This document shows positions 1 to 7,864 of a stretch of DNA of 64,000 bases, piece by piece. The stretch covers positions 186,001 to 250,000 of the forward strand of contig JAXLSZ010000009.1 in NCBI GenBank assembly GCA_046330315.1, in the 5' to 3' direction. Positions within the stretch are counted from its first letter, which is position 1; each line of letters opens with the position of its first letter. The DNA is from JAXLSZ01 sp046330315 (GTDB lineage: Bacteria; Actinomycetota; Thermoleophilia; Solirubrobacterales; 70-9). Position numbers and translations under genes: made by a program. Under the pieces are notes generated by a model that was not told where the DNA came from, made no database searches, and was given only the letters and a program-made list of their open reading frames with translations.

Positions 1-454
1 GGAACATGCGCAGCTCCTCGACAAGGCCCAGCTCGAGCGCCGCCGCGGCCAGGCCGGCACCCCCGACGGCGACGTCGCGCTCACCCCTGCCGAGCGCCGC
101 CGCGGCCTCCTCGGCCAGCGCCGCCTCCGCGAGCCGGGCGTTGCCCTCAACGCTCTCCAGCGTGCGGCTGAAGACGACCTTCGGGATCGCCGACCAGGCC
201 TCGGCGAAGGCCGCCGCCGCCTCCGCCGGCACCGGCGCCCGAGGGTCTCCGATATCGCTCTCGCGCATCGACTGGTCCGTCTCCCAGGGCAGCATCGTCT
301 CGTAGAGCCTGCGGCCCAGCAGATAGCCGCCGAGCTCGCGCACCTCCCCGAGGTGGAACCGGAACAGCTCCTCGTCGGGGTCCGCCCACCCGATCCCGCC
401 TTCGCGGTCGGCGATGAAGCCGTCCACCGAGAGGTTCATCGAGTAGATCAGCAC
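1..454 (-). CDS. Dihydrofolate reductase family protein (RibD C-terminal-like), 3' end outside window
   Basis: Minus-strand reading from a GTG at 454 (or ATG at 439) gives VLIYSMNLSVDGFIADREGG, the typical opening of the small DHFR/RibD-C fold proteins (beta-strand then SxDGFIA). It is followed by GGYLLGRRLYETM and, near the left edge, DVAVGGAGLAAAALELG, the glycine-rich NADPH-binding segment. The frame is still open at base 1, so the C-terminus is outside the window. An in-frame stop lies just upstream of 490. Members bind NADPH and reduce pteridine- or pyrimidine-like substrates, but the substrate of this one cannot be told. The upstream side is IS/duplication debris, so its native promoter may have been disturbed. 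Confidence 0.8.
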   Translation of the reverse strand, partial: MLIYSMNLSVDGFIADREGGIGWADPDEELFRFHLGEVRELGGYLLGRRLYETMLPWETDQSMRESDIGDPRAPVPAEAAAAFAEAWSAIPKVVFSRTLESVEGNARLAEAALAEEAAAALGRGERDVAVGGAGLAAAALELGLVEELRMF

Positions 455-561
455 GGATTCGGGCTCAGCGACTCTAGGTGTAGTTCCCAACCATGTTGTT
501 CATCCGGGCCTCCTTGGAGGCTCGGGGTGTCGACGCCACCCAGCACCAAGGAGGAGACCGG

Positions 562-657
562 ATGAACGTTCACGCCAACGCCAAGCTCGGCCCGAAGGGC
601 AGGCTCGTGATGGTTCGGCGGGTCGTCGAGGAACGCTGGTCCCTCACGGAGGCGGCG
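562..657 (+). pseudogene. IS481-like transposase, N-terminal fragment only
   Basis: From ATG 562, preceded by a strong AAGGAGGAG ribosome site at 548-556, the frame reads MNVHANAKLGPKGRLVMVRR and then VVEERWSLTEAA. This matches the start of IS481-family transposases (HANA.LGPKGR...VV.E.WS..EAA, the first helix-turn-helix). After about 32 residues the similarity stops abruptly at about 655, where the sequence changes into the reverse complement of another gene (next entry). The catalytic DDE domain is absent. The bases from about 480 may be the IS 5' untranslated end; no terminal inverted repeat or target duplication could be confirmed by eye. Confidence 0.65.
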
Positions 658-757
658 TTGCGCTCCGCGACCGCTCGCCTGCCCGCCTCCGCAAGTGTCA
701 AGGCCGATCGTCAGTTCGAATTCCCTCATCGTCCTTCCACGCGAAACCGTAGCGTCT
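655..757 (-). pseudogene. Decayed duplicate of the 5' end of the gene at 11237-11551
   Basis: Reading the minus strand from ATG 729 gives MREFELTIGL, identical to the start of the intact 104-residue protein at 11551. The DNA stays nearly identical through the GCAGGCGAGCGGTCGCGGAG stretch and upstream of the start through the GAAACGTAGCG-like leader. The copy carries a 7-base insertion (GACACTT, beside a CTT repeat) right after codon 10, which shifts the frame, and it is cut off after about 24 codons by the IS481-like fragment. It therefore cannot make the protein. The duplication includes the 5' flank, so it probably arose by recombination together with the IS insertion. Confidence 0.7.
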
Positions 758-759
758 CC

Positions 760-930
760 TCCTGCCAACGGTTTGCGGCCGCAGATGCGACAGGCGTTTC
801 GCGCCGCCCGCGACGCTGCCAGCGGGTAGAGGTCGATCACCCGGTCGCAGGACCAGAGGCGGGTGTGGCCGGCGCCCCGGGCCCACTCCTCGATCAGGCC
901 CTGTGCCCGCCCGCCCGCCCGCCGGATCCC
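760..930 (-). other. Short coding-like stretch, unidentified
   Basis: Between the histidine kinase stop and the duplicated gene start the minus strand reads continuously, with segments such as GLIEEWARGAGHTRLW and CDRVIDLYPLAASRAARNAC. The composition is more protein-like than random, and a C-x2-C follows (CRICG). There is no convincing start codon or ribosome site and I do not recognise it. It may be a small protein or the remnant of one carried with the duplication debris. Confidence 0.25.
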
Positions 931-2283
931 TCAGCGGGCGCGGGCGAGGGGAATACGCGCCCTGAAGGAGGTACCGGCGTCGTTCGGGCACTGCTCGACG
1001 TCGCCGCCGACGGCGCGGGCGAGGCGTCTCGCCAATGGGAGGCCGAGCCCGGCGCCGGGGTGCTCGCCGGAGGACCCGGCCTCGCCCCGGAAGCCCGGCT
1101 CGAAGATCCGCTCGGTCTCGTCCCTGCCGACCCCCGGGCCATCGTCGCTGACGACGAACTCGGCGAAGCCGCCGCGGGGCTGGATGTTCAGCGCGACGCT
1201 GCCTCGCCCGTAGCGGCATCCGTTCTCGATCAGCGGGGCGAGGATCCGTTCGGCGGTGCCCGCGTCGATGTCGACCCGCAGCGACCGGTCGGTTGCCCGA
1301 AGGCGCAGATCGACCCCGCAGTCCTGCGCCAGGTCGCGGCAGGCGTCGATCGCGTCCTCACCCACCTCCTGGGCCTGCGCTGTCCCCAGGTCCTCGAGCG
1401 ACTCCGCCCTGGCCGCTGCCATCAGAGTCTCCAGCGTGCGCTGCATCTGCGAGGCGCGCGAGCGGATCTCGTGCAGTGCCTGTCTGTACTCCTCGTCGCC
1501 CCGCCTGCGACGCTGCGCCAACTCGGTCTCGGCGACAATCGCCGCCAGCGGGGTCCGTAGTTCGTGTGAGATTTCTGCCGATAGCTGCTGCTCGTGGCGC
1601 AGGCTCGACGCCAGGCGCGCGAGCATGGTGTCGAAGGTGGCGGCGAGCTGGGTGAGCTCGTCGTAGGGCTCGCCGACGTTGAAGCGGTGGTCGAGGTCGT
1701 GCTCGCTCCACTCGGCTGCCTCGGAGGTCATCTTCGCCACCGGGCGCAGGGCGCGGGCTACCACCAGCCGTGTAGCCATCACGATCAGAAGCAGCGCAGC
1801 GCAGGCGTAGAGGATCGAGGCCTTTAGAGCCTGCGAGGCCGAGTGCTCGTAGGGCTCGAGGGAGATCGCGGCGACGATCGTGCCCACCCGGTTTCCCCCC
1901 GCGCCGGTCAGAGGCACCGCGTAGAGGCGGACGTCGGCGCTCGGGTCCTCGGCCTGGCCACCCGCGCCGGTGGCCAGCGAGTCCGCGACCAGCTGCGTCG
2001 TGGGCGCTCCCTGCGGGCGCTCGACGGCGCGACCATGGCTGTAGGCCCAGATCTGAGTGTCGGGGGCGACCCGGTCGGGCATCTCCTTGACGCGCACGGT
2101 TCCGTTGTGCACCGTGACCCCCTCCAGCGCGGCGGAGCCGCGGGCGCGCAGGACCCTGTTCGCGTCCGCGTTGAGGTTGGAGCGCAGGAGGATGTTGAAG
2201 CCGGCGGTGAGGATGGCCAGCGTGATCGCGGCCGCGACCGCGACCAGGGTCGTCAGGCGCGTCTTGAGGCTGAGCCGGCTCAT
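931..2283 (-). CDS. Sensor histidine kinase (EnvZ/OmpR-type two-component system)
   Basis: 450-residue membrane kinase. An N-terminal transmembrane helix (about residues 11-33), an extracytoplasmic sensor of about 120 residues and a second helix (about 155-175) are followed by a HAMP linker. The dimerisation box is SAEISHELRTPLAAI with phospho-acceptor His240. The ATP-binding domain has the N box (PLIENGCRYGRG), the G1 box (SDDGPGVG) and the G2 box (GAGLGLPLARRLA). It should autophosphorylate and pass phosphate to the regulator encoded just upstream, with which it overlaps by four bases (ATGA at 2280-2283). It closes the operon that starts with the lipoprotein at 7838, so it probably controls or senses the work of that ABC exporter. 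The signal is unknown. Confidence 0.95.
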   Translation of the reverse strand: MSRLSLKTRLTTLVAVAAAITLAILTAGFNILLRSNLNADANRVLRARGSAALEGVTVHNGTVRVKEMPDRVAPDTQIWAYSHGRAVERPQGAPTTQLVADSLATGAGGQAEDPSADVRLYAVPLTGAGGNRVGTIVAAISLEPYEHSASQALKASILYACAALLLIVMATRLVVARALRPVAKMTSEAAEWSEHDLDHRFNVGEPYDELTQLAATFDTMLARLASSLRHEQQLSAEISHELRTPLAAIVAETELAQRRRRGDEEYRQALHEIRSRASQMQRTLETLMAAARAESLEDLGTAQAQEVGEDAIDACRDLAQDCGVDLRLRATDRSLRVDIDAGTAERILAPLIENGCRYGRGSVALNIQPRGGFAEFVVSDDGPGVGRDETERIFEPGFRGEAGSSGEHPGAGLGLPLARRLARAVGGDVEQCPNDAGTSFRARIPLARAR

Positions 2284-2948
2284 TCCAACCGGTAGCCGAC
2301 CCCGTGAACGGTGCCGATCTTCGTCGCGGTGGGGAGCCCGGCGAGCTTCTTGCGCAGGCGGGCGACGTAGACGTCGAGGGTGTTGTCGTGGACGATCGCC
2401 CCGTCAGGCCAGCCGCTGGCGATCAGCTCGCGACGGCGCACCGCCTCTCCGGGGCGCCCCACAAGCGCGCCCAGCAGCCTGAACTCCGTCGGGGTGAGCG
2501 CCGCGGTGGTCTCTCCCGCCGCGACCGCGTGGAGCGCGGGGTCCAGCCGCAGGTCGCCCGCGACGACCGCAGGGAGGCTGCCCGCGGAGCGGCGCAGCAG
2601 GGCCCGTAGGCGGGCGATCAGCTCGGCGAACTCAAACGGCTTCGTCAGGTAGTCATCGCCGCCGGCGCTGAAGCCCGCGAGGCGGTCGACCATCTGGTCG
2701 CGGGCGGTGAGGAAGAGGACCGGAGCGTCTACCCCGCGCGCGCGAATCGCCTGGCAGACGTCGCGGCCGTCGGCGTCGGGGAGGCCGATGTCGACGACGA
2801 GCAGATCAGGCGGATCGGCCTGGGCGAGCGCGACGGCGTCCCTGCCCAGGCTCGCCTGGACGACCTCGAACCCCTCTTCCTCGAGGCCGCGCCGCAGCAG
2901 GCGCCGGAGGTCGCCGTCGTCCTCGATCACGAGCACGCGAGGCAGCAC
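2280..2948 (-). CDS. OmpR/PhoB-family response regulator
   Basis: 222 residues. The receiver domain (about 1-118) has the acidic pair ED at 9-10, phospho-acceptor Asp53 (VVDIGLPD), a Thr in LFLTARD and the Lys in YLTKPFEF. A C-terminal OmpR-type winged helix follows (about 128-222: LTPTEFRLLGALVGRPGE, then the VYVARLRKKL recognition region and GYRLE end). It is the cognate regulator of the kinase with which it overlaps, and lies 28 bases downstream of the permease gene in one transcript. This arrangement resembles systems in which a two-component pair controls an FtsX-type ABC exporter for antimicrobial peptides or envelope stress. Its DNA targets are not visible here. Confidence 0.95.
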   Translation of the reverse strand: MLPRVLVIEDDGDLRRLLRRGLEEEGFEVVQASLGRDAVALAQADPPDLLVVDIGLPDADGRDVCQAIRARGVDAPVLFLTARDQMVDRLAGFSAGGDDYLTKPFEFAELIARLRALLRRSAGSLPAVVAGDLRLDPALHAVAAGETTAALTPTEFRLLGALVGRPGEAVRRRELIASGWPDGAIVHDNTLDVYVARLRKKLAGLPTATKIGTVHGVGYRLE

Positions 2949-2976
2949 GTTCAGCGACCTTCCCGGTCCATTGCCC

Positions 2977-5676
2977 TCATTCCTCCCGCAGGATGCGGCC
3001 GAGTGGGAGGCGGCGGATCGCGCGGCGTGCCATCAAAGAGCCGGCGACACCGGCCAGCAGCGCCGTCCCGTAGAGGAGCGCGAGGAATCCCCAGGGGATC
3101 GCGAGGTGGTCCGGAGGAGGGTCGAAGACGTGGGTGAGCATGGCAACAAGCATTCTGGCGAGAAGCCACCCGAGTCCGGCCGCAAGCATGCCTGCCGCGA
3201 AGAGCACCATCCCGACCTCGCTCCAGACGAAGGCGCCAACGTCTCTCAGCGAGGCGCCGATCGCGGTCATGGTGGCGAACTCCTGGCGGCGCTCGGCCAC
3301 CGCCGTCAGAACAAACACGCCGGTGGCGGCGGCCACCAGGAGAATCGCGAAGGCCTCCTCGATGCGACTGATCCCCCTCAGGTCCACGGTGGTGATCGAG
3401 GTCACCGTCTGGGCGGTCTGCTGGTCGATGTTCTTCACATCCGCCCCCAGCGTCCGCGTGGTGGCGGCAACTCGCCTGGCGACGGCGGGCGGGCCGGCGC
3501 TGGTCTTGGCGAACACGACGTTCGGCCCCGAGTGGGTAAGCCGATCGAGGTAGGCGAGGTTGGCAACCATGAAGGAGTCACGCGGAGCCGAAGGGAACTC
3601 CTGGACCGTGCCGACCACGTGGAACGGTGTTACTGCGAACTTCCCTGTCCGCTGGTCGAGCACACGCAGGCGGAGCAGGTCGCCGGGGCGCAGGGAGTAG
3701 TCCGTGATCGTCTCGAGGGATACGAGGATGCCGTCGGGCGTCGAGGCCAGGCGGCTCATCATCTGGCCGGCCCCTCCACCGATGAAGTAGGAGTCACGCA
3801 GGCTTGTCGCTTTGCGGAGGCTGTTCGGGTCGATGCCGAAGGTGTCCTGGAGGTCGGAGCCTACGTAGGCGTAGGAGTGGTTCACGGGTGTAGTCGCCGT
3901 GACGCCGGGCACCCGCGCGATCCTCGAGGCGAGGTGGCGGTTGGCGACGACGCCGGGGGGCGAGGTGACCGTGATGTCCGCCCCGAGCGTGAGCTGGGCG
4001 TCGACTCGCGCCTGCTGGTCGTAGGTGGAGGCGAAGACGCTGAGGCTGACGGCGAAGGCGAGGAGCAGCCCGACCACGACGATTCCCCGGTTGACTGCCT
4101 GTGCCCGCCGGCCCATGCTCGAGAGAAGGAAACCGCCGAGGCTTTCCGATTCGGGGCGGGCCCGCCGCGCGAGAACCGCCATGAAGCGGCCACGCAGGCG
4201 AACCAGGAGCAGTGTCGCCCCTATCCACAGCAGCGCCGGCCCGAAGAACATGTAGACGGACAGCGAGAGGGTCGGGTTGGAATCCGGGCTGAGCACGGCC
4301 GAGAAGCCGGTTCGGATCGTCAGCCAGTAAATGAGGCCGCTTAGAGCCAGGGCGACGATGTCAAGGTAATAGCGTCGCCAGGTCGGTATGCGCTGGGGCG
4401 CCGCGCCCTGTCGCCCCGCGCTGACCGAGGCGTTCGCCGCCGACCGCGTTCCGGCCAGACGCGCCGCGCCCGAGCCCGCGACCGCGAGCCCGGTCGCCGC
4501 GACGAGCGCCGCCAGCGCACGACCGATCGTCAGGTGGGCACCGCCGCTGACCATCAGCTGGACGGCGGCAAGGCCGAGGGCGGTGCCGAGGATCCCCGCG
4601 AGGAGGCCGATGGCGACGCTCTCGGTCGCCGCCGCGAGGAAGAGGTCGCGGGGACCGGCTCCGCGGGCGCGCATCAGCGCCAGTTCGCGCCGGTCGCTTT
4701 CGCTGGTTCCGAGCGCGGCGAGATAGGCAACGCCCAGGGCGATAAGCGCTCCGGGGACGGCGAGCAGGAGGAAGAGCGTCTCGGCATAGAGCGAGTCCCC
4801 CGCGGCGCTGTTGAGCGAATCGGAGAGGTTGTCGACGAACTGGATCCTGCCCGCGAGGGCGCTCTGGACGCGATTCACGGTCGCCGTGGCCAGTTTCAGC
4901 GCGGCCGACGGGCTGCCGGCGGCCAGTGGGCCCCGCTTGAGCCGGGCCTGCACCTGCCACTGGGTTCCCCTCTGCGCGCCCGGCTGTGCGCTGGCGCCGG
5001 CTGCCCCGCTGGCGATCGTGGGAAGTCGGGGGGCGAGCGTCCTCGCGAAGGTCGGAGTGAGCATGATCGCGGCGTTCTGCGGGGGCTGTGCCGGTGCCGG
5101 GCCGAGCAGCGGGTTGAGCGGCTGGAAGACCTGATCGGGCGCGGTGATCAGCGCGACTCCCGTGACCCGGAAGTGGCTCGGCGGCGCGCCCGGCCGCGGT
5201 TTGATCCGGATGGTGTCCCCGATCCTCGCCTGAAGGGTTGCCGCCATCTGCTGGTCGAGGACGACACCTCCGGGCCGCAGGGCACCCTGGAGCATGCGGA
5301 ACGTGTGCACGTGCGCGGCGTAGCCGGCCGGCACGGCAACCACCGCGCCCGAGGAGGACTGGGTCGTGAGCCCGCCGGCGCTGCGCTGCGCCGAGGAGAA
5401 CGGCGCGGTCGCCGCCGCGCCGGCGTAGGCGACGCCAGGTTGGCGAGCCACTCCGGCAGCGGCTTGCCGGTCCCTGGCGAGGGAAGAGACCGGTGCCTGT
5501 AGGTCGAGCGGGACCTGGCGCAGGGCGCTGGCCGAAGCGCTTCGCAGCGAGTTTCCGATGAAGGCGATCATGCCGGCCAGGAACCCGACCGAGACGGCGA
5601 TCACCGCGATGCGCAACGCGGTGCGGGTGGGTCGTCTCACGAGCCCGGCGAGGGGGAGTTGTGCCCAGGGCCTCAA
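2977..5676 (-). CDS. FtsX/MacB-like ABC transporter permease
   Basis: 899-residue membrane protein with two FtsX-type halves. The N-terminal helix is around residues 20-42, a large extracytoplasmic domain of about 230 residues follows, then a group of three helices (LAVPGALIALGVAYLAALG, VAIGLLAGILGTALGL). A further helix pair, a second extracytoplasmic domain and a final FtsX helix bundle (AILLVAAATGVFVLTAVA, EVGMVLFAAGMLAAGLGWL) end the protein. Such permeases do not move substrate through a channel in the usual way but transmit ATPase motion to periplasmic or exterior partners. It overlaps the ATPase at 5673 by four bases. The two ATPase genes with one long permease suggest a heterodimeric ATPase pair. 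Substrate unknown. Confidence 0.9.
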   Translation of the reverse strand: MRPWAQLPLAGLVRRPTRTALRIAVIAVSVGFLAGMIAFIGNSLRSASASALRQVPLDLQAPVSSLARDRQAAAGVARQPGVAYAGAAATAPFSSAQRSAGGLTTQSSSGAVVAVPAGYAAHVHTFRMLQGALRPGGVVLDQQMAATLQARIGDTIRIKPRPGAPPSHFRVTGVALITAPDQVFQPLNPLLGPAPAQPPQNAAIMLTPTFARTLAPRLPTIASGAAGASAQPGAQRGTQWQVQARLKRGPLAAGSPSAALKLATATVNRVQSALAGRIQFVDNLSDSLNSAAGDSLYAETLFLLLAVPGALIALGVAYLAALGTSESDRRELALMRARGAGPRDLFLAAATESVAIGLLAGILGTALGLAAVQLMVSGGAHLTIGRALAALVAATGLAVAGSGAARLAGTRSAANASVSAGRQGAAPQRIPTWRRYYLDIVALALSGLIYWLTIRTGFSAVLSPDSNPTLSLSVYMFFGPALLWIGATLLLVRLRGRFMAVLARRARPESESLGGFLLSSMGRRAQAVNRGIVVVGLLLAFAVSLSVFASTYDQQARVDAQLTLGADITVTSPPGVVANRHLASRIARVPGVTATTPVNHSYAYVGSDLQDTFGIDPNSLRKATSLRDSYFIGGGAGQMMSRLASTPDGILVSLETITDYSLRPGDLLRLRVLDQRTGKFAVTPFHVVGTVQEFPSAPRDSFMVANLAYLDRLTHSGPNVVFAKTSAGPPAVARRVAATTRTLGADVKNIDQQTAQTVTSITTVDLRGISRIEEAFAILLVAAATGVFVLTAVAERRQEFATMTAIGASLRDVGAFVWSEVGMVLFAAGMLAAGLGWLLARMLVAMLTHVFDPPPDHLAIPWGFLALLYGTALLAGVAGSLMARRAIRRLPLGRILREE

Positions 5677-6407
5677 CGGTTCCCTGCCCGCCGTACCTGG
5701 CCATCGAGAAGCTCGACGGCGCGGCCCGCGCGATTGCCGGTCTCCGGGTCGTGTGTGGCAACCACCAACGCGAATCCGAAGGCGTCTCGGGCGCGGTAGA
5801 TCAGGTCGAGAACACGTCTGCCGGTGTCGGAGTCGAGATGCCCCGTGGGTTCGTCGCAGAGCAGCAGGCGGGGTCGCTGGGCCAGCGCCCTGGCGATCGC
5901 GACCCGTTGTTGCTCGCCTCCCGAGAGTTGGGCCGGGAGTGCCCTGGCCTTGTCGGCCAGACCGACCAGGGCGAGGAACTCGGCCGGTGTCTCGGGGATC
6001 CCGTCCGCGTGCGGGTTGGGGGGCCGGACGGGGGCGCCTCGCCGCGTTGCGGTGATCGCGAAGGCGATGTTCTCGCCCACGTCGAGGTTCGCAAGCAGGT
6101 TGGTGCCCTGGAAGACGTAGGCCACTGCTCTCGAGGCGCCCGGGTGCCGGGCGCTGTGGTCGATGCTCTCAAACCGGTCCCCGAGCCAGGAGACGGCTCC
6201 GGTGGTCGGGGCCACCAGTCCGCCGAGCACGTGCAGCACGGTCGTCTTGCCCGAGCCGGACGGGCCGAGCAGGGCGACGCTTTCGCCCTCCCCGATCTCA
6301 AGGTCGACCCCGTCGAGCGCACGGACGGCCGCGTGACCGCGGCCGTGGGTAACAGTTACGCGCTCGCAGCTGACCAGCGCGCTCCCGGTCGCCGTCGCAA
6401 CACTCAA
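5673..6407 (-). CDS. ABC transporter ATP-binding protein (MacB/LolD type)
   Basis: 244 residues. Walker A is GPSGSGKTT, the Q-loop lies in VAYVFQGTNLL, the signature is LSGGEQQRVAIARA, Walker B is LLLCDEPTGHLD and the switch His is in VATHDPE. The short single-domain form and the TGxLD sequence after Walker B are typical of ATPases that power FtsX-type permeases. It overlaps both neighbours by four bases, so it is translationally coupled to the second ATPase and to the permease. It drives the complex from the cytoplasmic face. Its partner ATPase is similar but clearly distinct, consistent with a heterodimer. Confidence 0.95.
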   Translation of the reverse strand: MSVATATGSALVSCERVTVTHGRGHAAVRALDGVDLEIGEGESVALLGPSGSGKTTVLHVLGGLVAPTTGAVSWLGDRFESIDHSARHPGASRAVAYVFQGTNLLANLDVGENIAFAITATRRGAPVRPPNPHADGIPETPAEFLALVGLADKARALPAQLSGGEQQRVAIARALAQRPRLLLCDEPTGHLDSDTGRRVLDLIYRARDAFGFALVVATHDPETGNRAGRAVELLDGQVRRAGNR

Positions 6408-7138
6408 GGTACGACCCTGCCGTCCGCTATCTCCACGACGCGGTCGCAGGCCATCGCCACCCGCGAGGAGTGCGTGATCAGCGTCACCGCCGAGCCGAAG
6501 TCCTCGCGAAGCACCGAGAGGGTCTCGAGGACGATCTCCTCGTTCGCCGCATCCAGCTCTCCCGTCGGTTCGTCGGCCAGCACGAGCGCCGGCCGCCTAG
6601 CGGCCACGGCCGCGATCGCGACCCGTTGCTGCTCGCCCCCCGAGAGGCCGTCCGGGGTGTTGTGAGCGCAGCCTCGCAACCCGAAGCGGGCCAGCGCCTC
6701 GTCGGCGGCCGCGTCCGCGCTTCGGCTGAGCCCGGCGAGGCGAAGGCAGGCGATCACGTTCTCGCGTGCCGAAAGCGTTGGCCACAGGTTTCCCGACTGG
6801 AAGACGACGCCGATGTCGCGCGATCGCGTGCGAGCGAGCTCAGCCTCATCCATCCTGGCCAGGGAACGCCCGCCGATTCTCACCTCGCCGGCAGAGGGAA
6901 CGTCCATGGCCGCGGAGACGGAGATCATCGTGCTCTTGCCGCTGCCCGACGGCCCGACCACGGCCACCATCTCGCGCTGCTCGACGGTGAGTTCGAGCCC
7001 CCGCAGGGCGACAGTCTCCACCTCACCGGCGCCGAAGATCTTGAAGACGTCGATCAGCTCCAGCGCCGGCGGCTTCGCATCCTCGGGCGGCCGCTCGGGT
7101 TCGACGTAGAGGCTCCCTAGACGGGGCGTCGCCTCCAC
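6404..7138 (-). CDS. ABC transporter ATP-binding protein (second subunit)
   Basis: 244 residues. Walker A is GPSGSGKST, signature LSGGEQQRVAIAAVA, Walker B LVLADEPTGELD and switch His in LITHSSRVA. About 30 residues precede the first strand, ending in ALELIDVFKIFGAGEVE. It begins four bases after the lipoprotein stop and overlaps the next ATPase by four bases. In the signature helix the usual ARAL/ARAV is replaced by AAVAAR, a mild deviation that fits a heterodimer in which one site is more active than the other; that is inference. Role: ATP hydrolysis for the FtsX-like permease of the same operon. Confidence 0.93.
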   Translation of the reverse strand: MEATPRLGSLYVEPERPPEDAKPPALELIDVFKIFGAGEVETVALRGLELTVEQREMVAVVGPSGSGKSTMISVSAAMDVPSAGEVRIGGRSLARMDEAELARTRSRDIGVVFQSGNLWPTLSARENVIACLRLAGLSRSADAAADEALARFGLRGCAHNTPDGLSGGEQQRVAIAAVAARRPALVLADEPTGELDAANEEIVLETLSVLREDFGSAVTLITHSSRVAMACDRVVEIADGRVVP

Positions 7139-7142
7139 GGGG

Positions 7143-7838
7143 TCAGCCCCAGCGGTAGCTCTGGCTGATCATCCGGTAGGCGTCCACGTTGTCGACGCCC
7201 AACGGGGTCGCCAGGTCTACGGTGGCCACCTTGCCGTTTCTGAAGTAGACGTACCGGTCGACGGTGATTCTTGGGCGCTTACCGGTGACCGGGCTGCGCT
7301 TCCCCGACGTTGTGTAGGTCACCTTGACGACGCGGTTGGGCCCTGCCGTGGTCGCTCGCGGTTTCCCGGCGACGAGACAGGGATCGCTCGAGGCCTCCCG
7401 TTTGAGCCCCCCCGCGACCGACGCCGGGGTGGGGTGGGAGCCGCGGACGACCCTGATCGAGATCGTGTTGCTCTTGTCGATGAACGTGACCTGCGTCGCT
7501 CGCCCCGAGCGCGCCCAGCCCTCGGGGTAGGAGATCGAGTAACCACCGGCGGGGTTGCGGAAGACGAGGAACTGCTGGTTGTCGGGAATATCGCCCTGGG
7601 ACGTCGCGGCTGCCTCGGAGGTGCTGCCCGAGGCCGTGCTCGAGCCGCAGCCACGGGTGGCGGTGCGGTTGGAGGCCGTCTTCCCCTTTGCGGGGGCAGG
7701 TCCGCTCGTCGAGGCGGTCTGGCCGGTGGAAGCGGAGCCGCCCGAGCCGCCGCATCCCCCGAGCAGGAGCGCTGCGGCGGCCGCCGCCGCCAAGGCGGTC
7801 CCTCGGCGGCGGCGGGCGACAATGGCATCGAAGCTCAT
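7143..7838 (-). CDS. Secreted lipoprotein, first gene of ABC/two-component operon
   Basis: 231 residues. An Arg-rich n-region and a long Ala/Leu h-region (AAAAAALLLGG) lead to a lipobox LLGGCG, so Cys at about 29 should be lipidated. A low-complexity Gly/Ser/Thr linker of about 60 residues follows, then a compact domain (about 90-231) beginning QQFLVFRNPAGGYSISYPEGW, which resembles PsbP/Mog1-like or DUF1795-type beta-rich domains ending in a short helix. Its place at the head of the transcript suggests it is the extracytoplasmic partner of the permease or an accessory sensor. The exact function is not known. Confidence 0.8.
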   Translation of the reverse strand: MSFDAIVARRRRGTALAAAAAAALLLGGCGGSGGSASTGQTASTSGPAPAKGKTASNRTATRGCGSSTASGSTSEAAATSQGDIPDNQQFLVFRNPAGGYSISYPEGWARSGRATQVTFIDKSNTISIRVVRGSHPTPASVAGGLKREASSDPCLVAGKPRATTAGPNRVVKVTYTTSGKRSPVTGKRPRITVDRYVYFRNGKVATVDLATPLGVDNVDAYRMISQSYRWG

Positions 7839-7864
7839 GATCTCTTCAGGTCTCCGGGCGTTCC

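Noticed and set aside
493..1560. Long plus-strand frame of 355 codons
   Set aside because: Apart from its first 60 codons (IS481 fragment) it runs antisense through the histidine kinase gene and shows only low-complexity Ala/Gly/Pro/Arg sequence.
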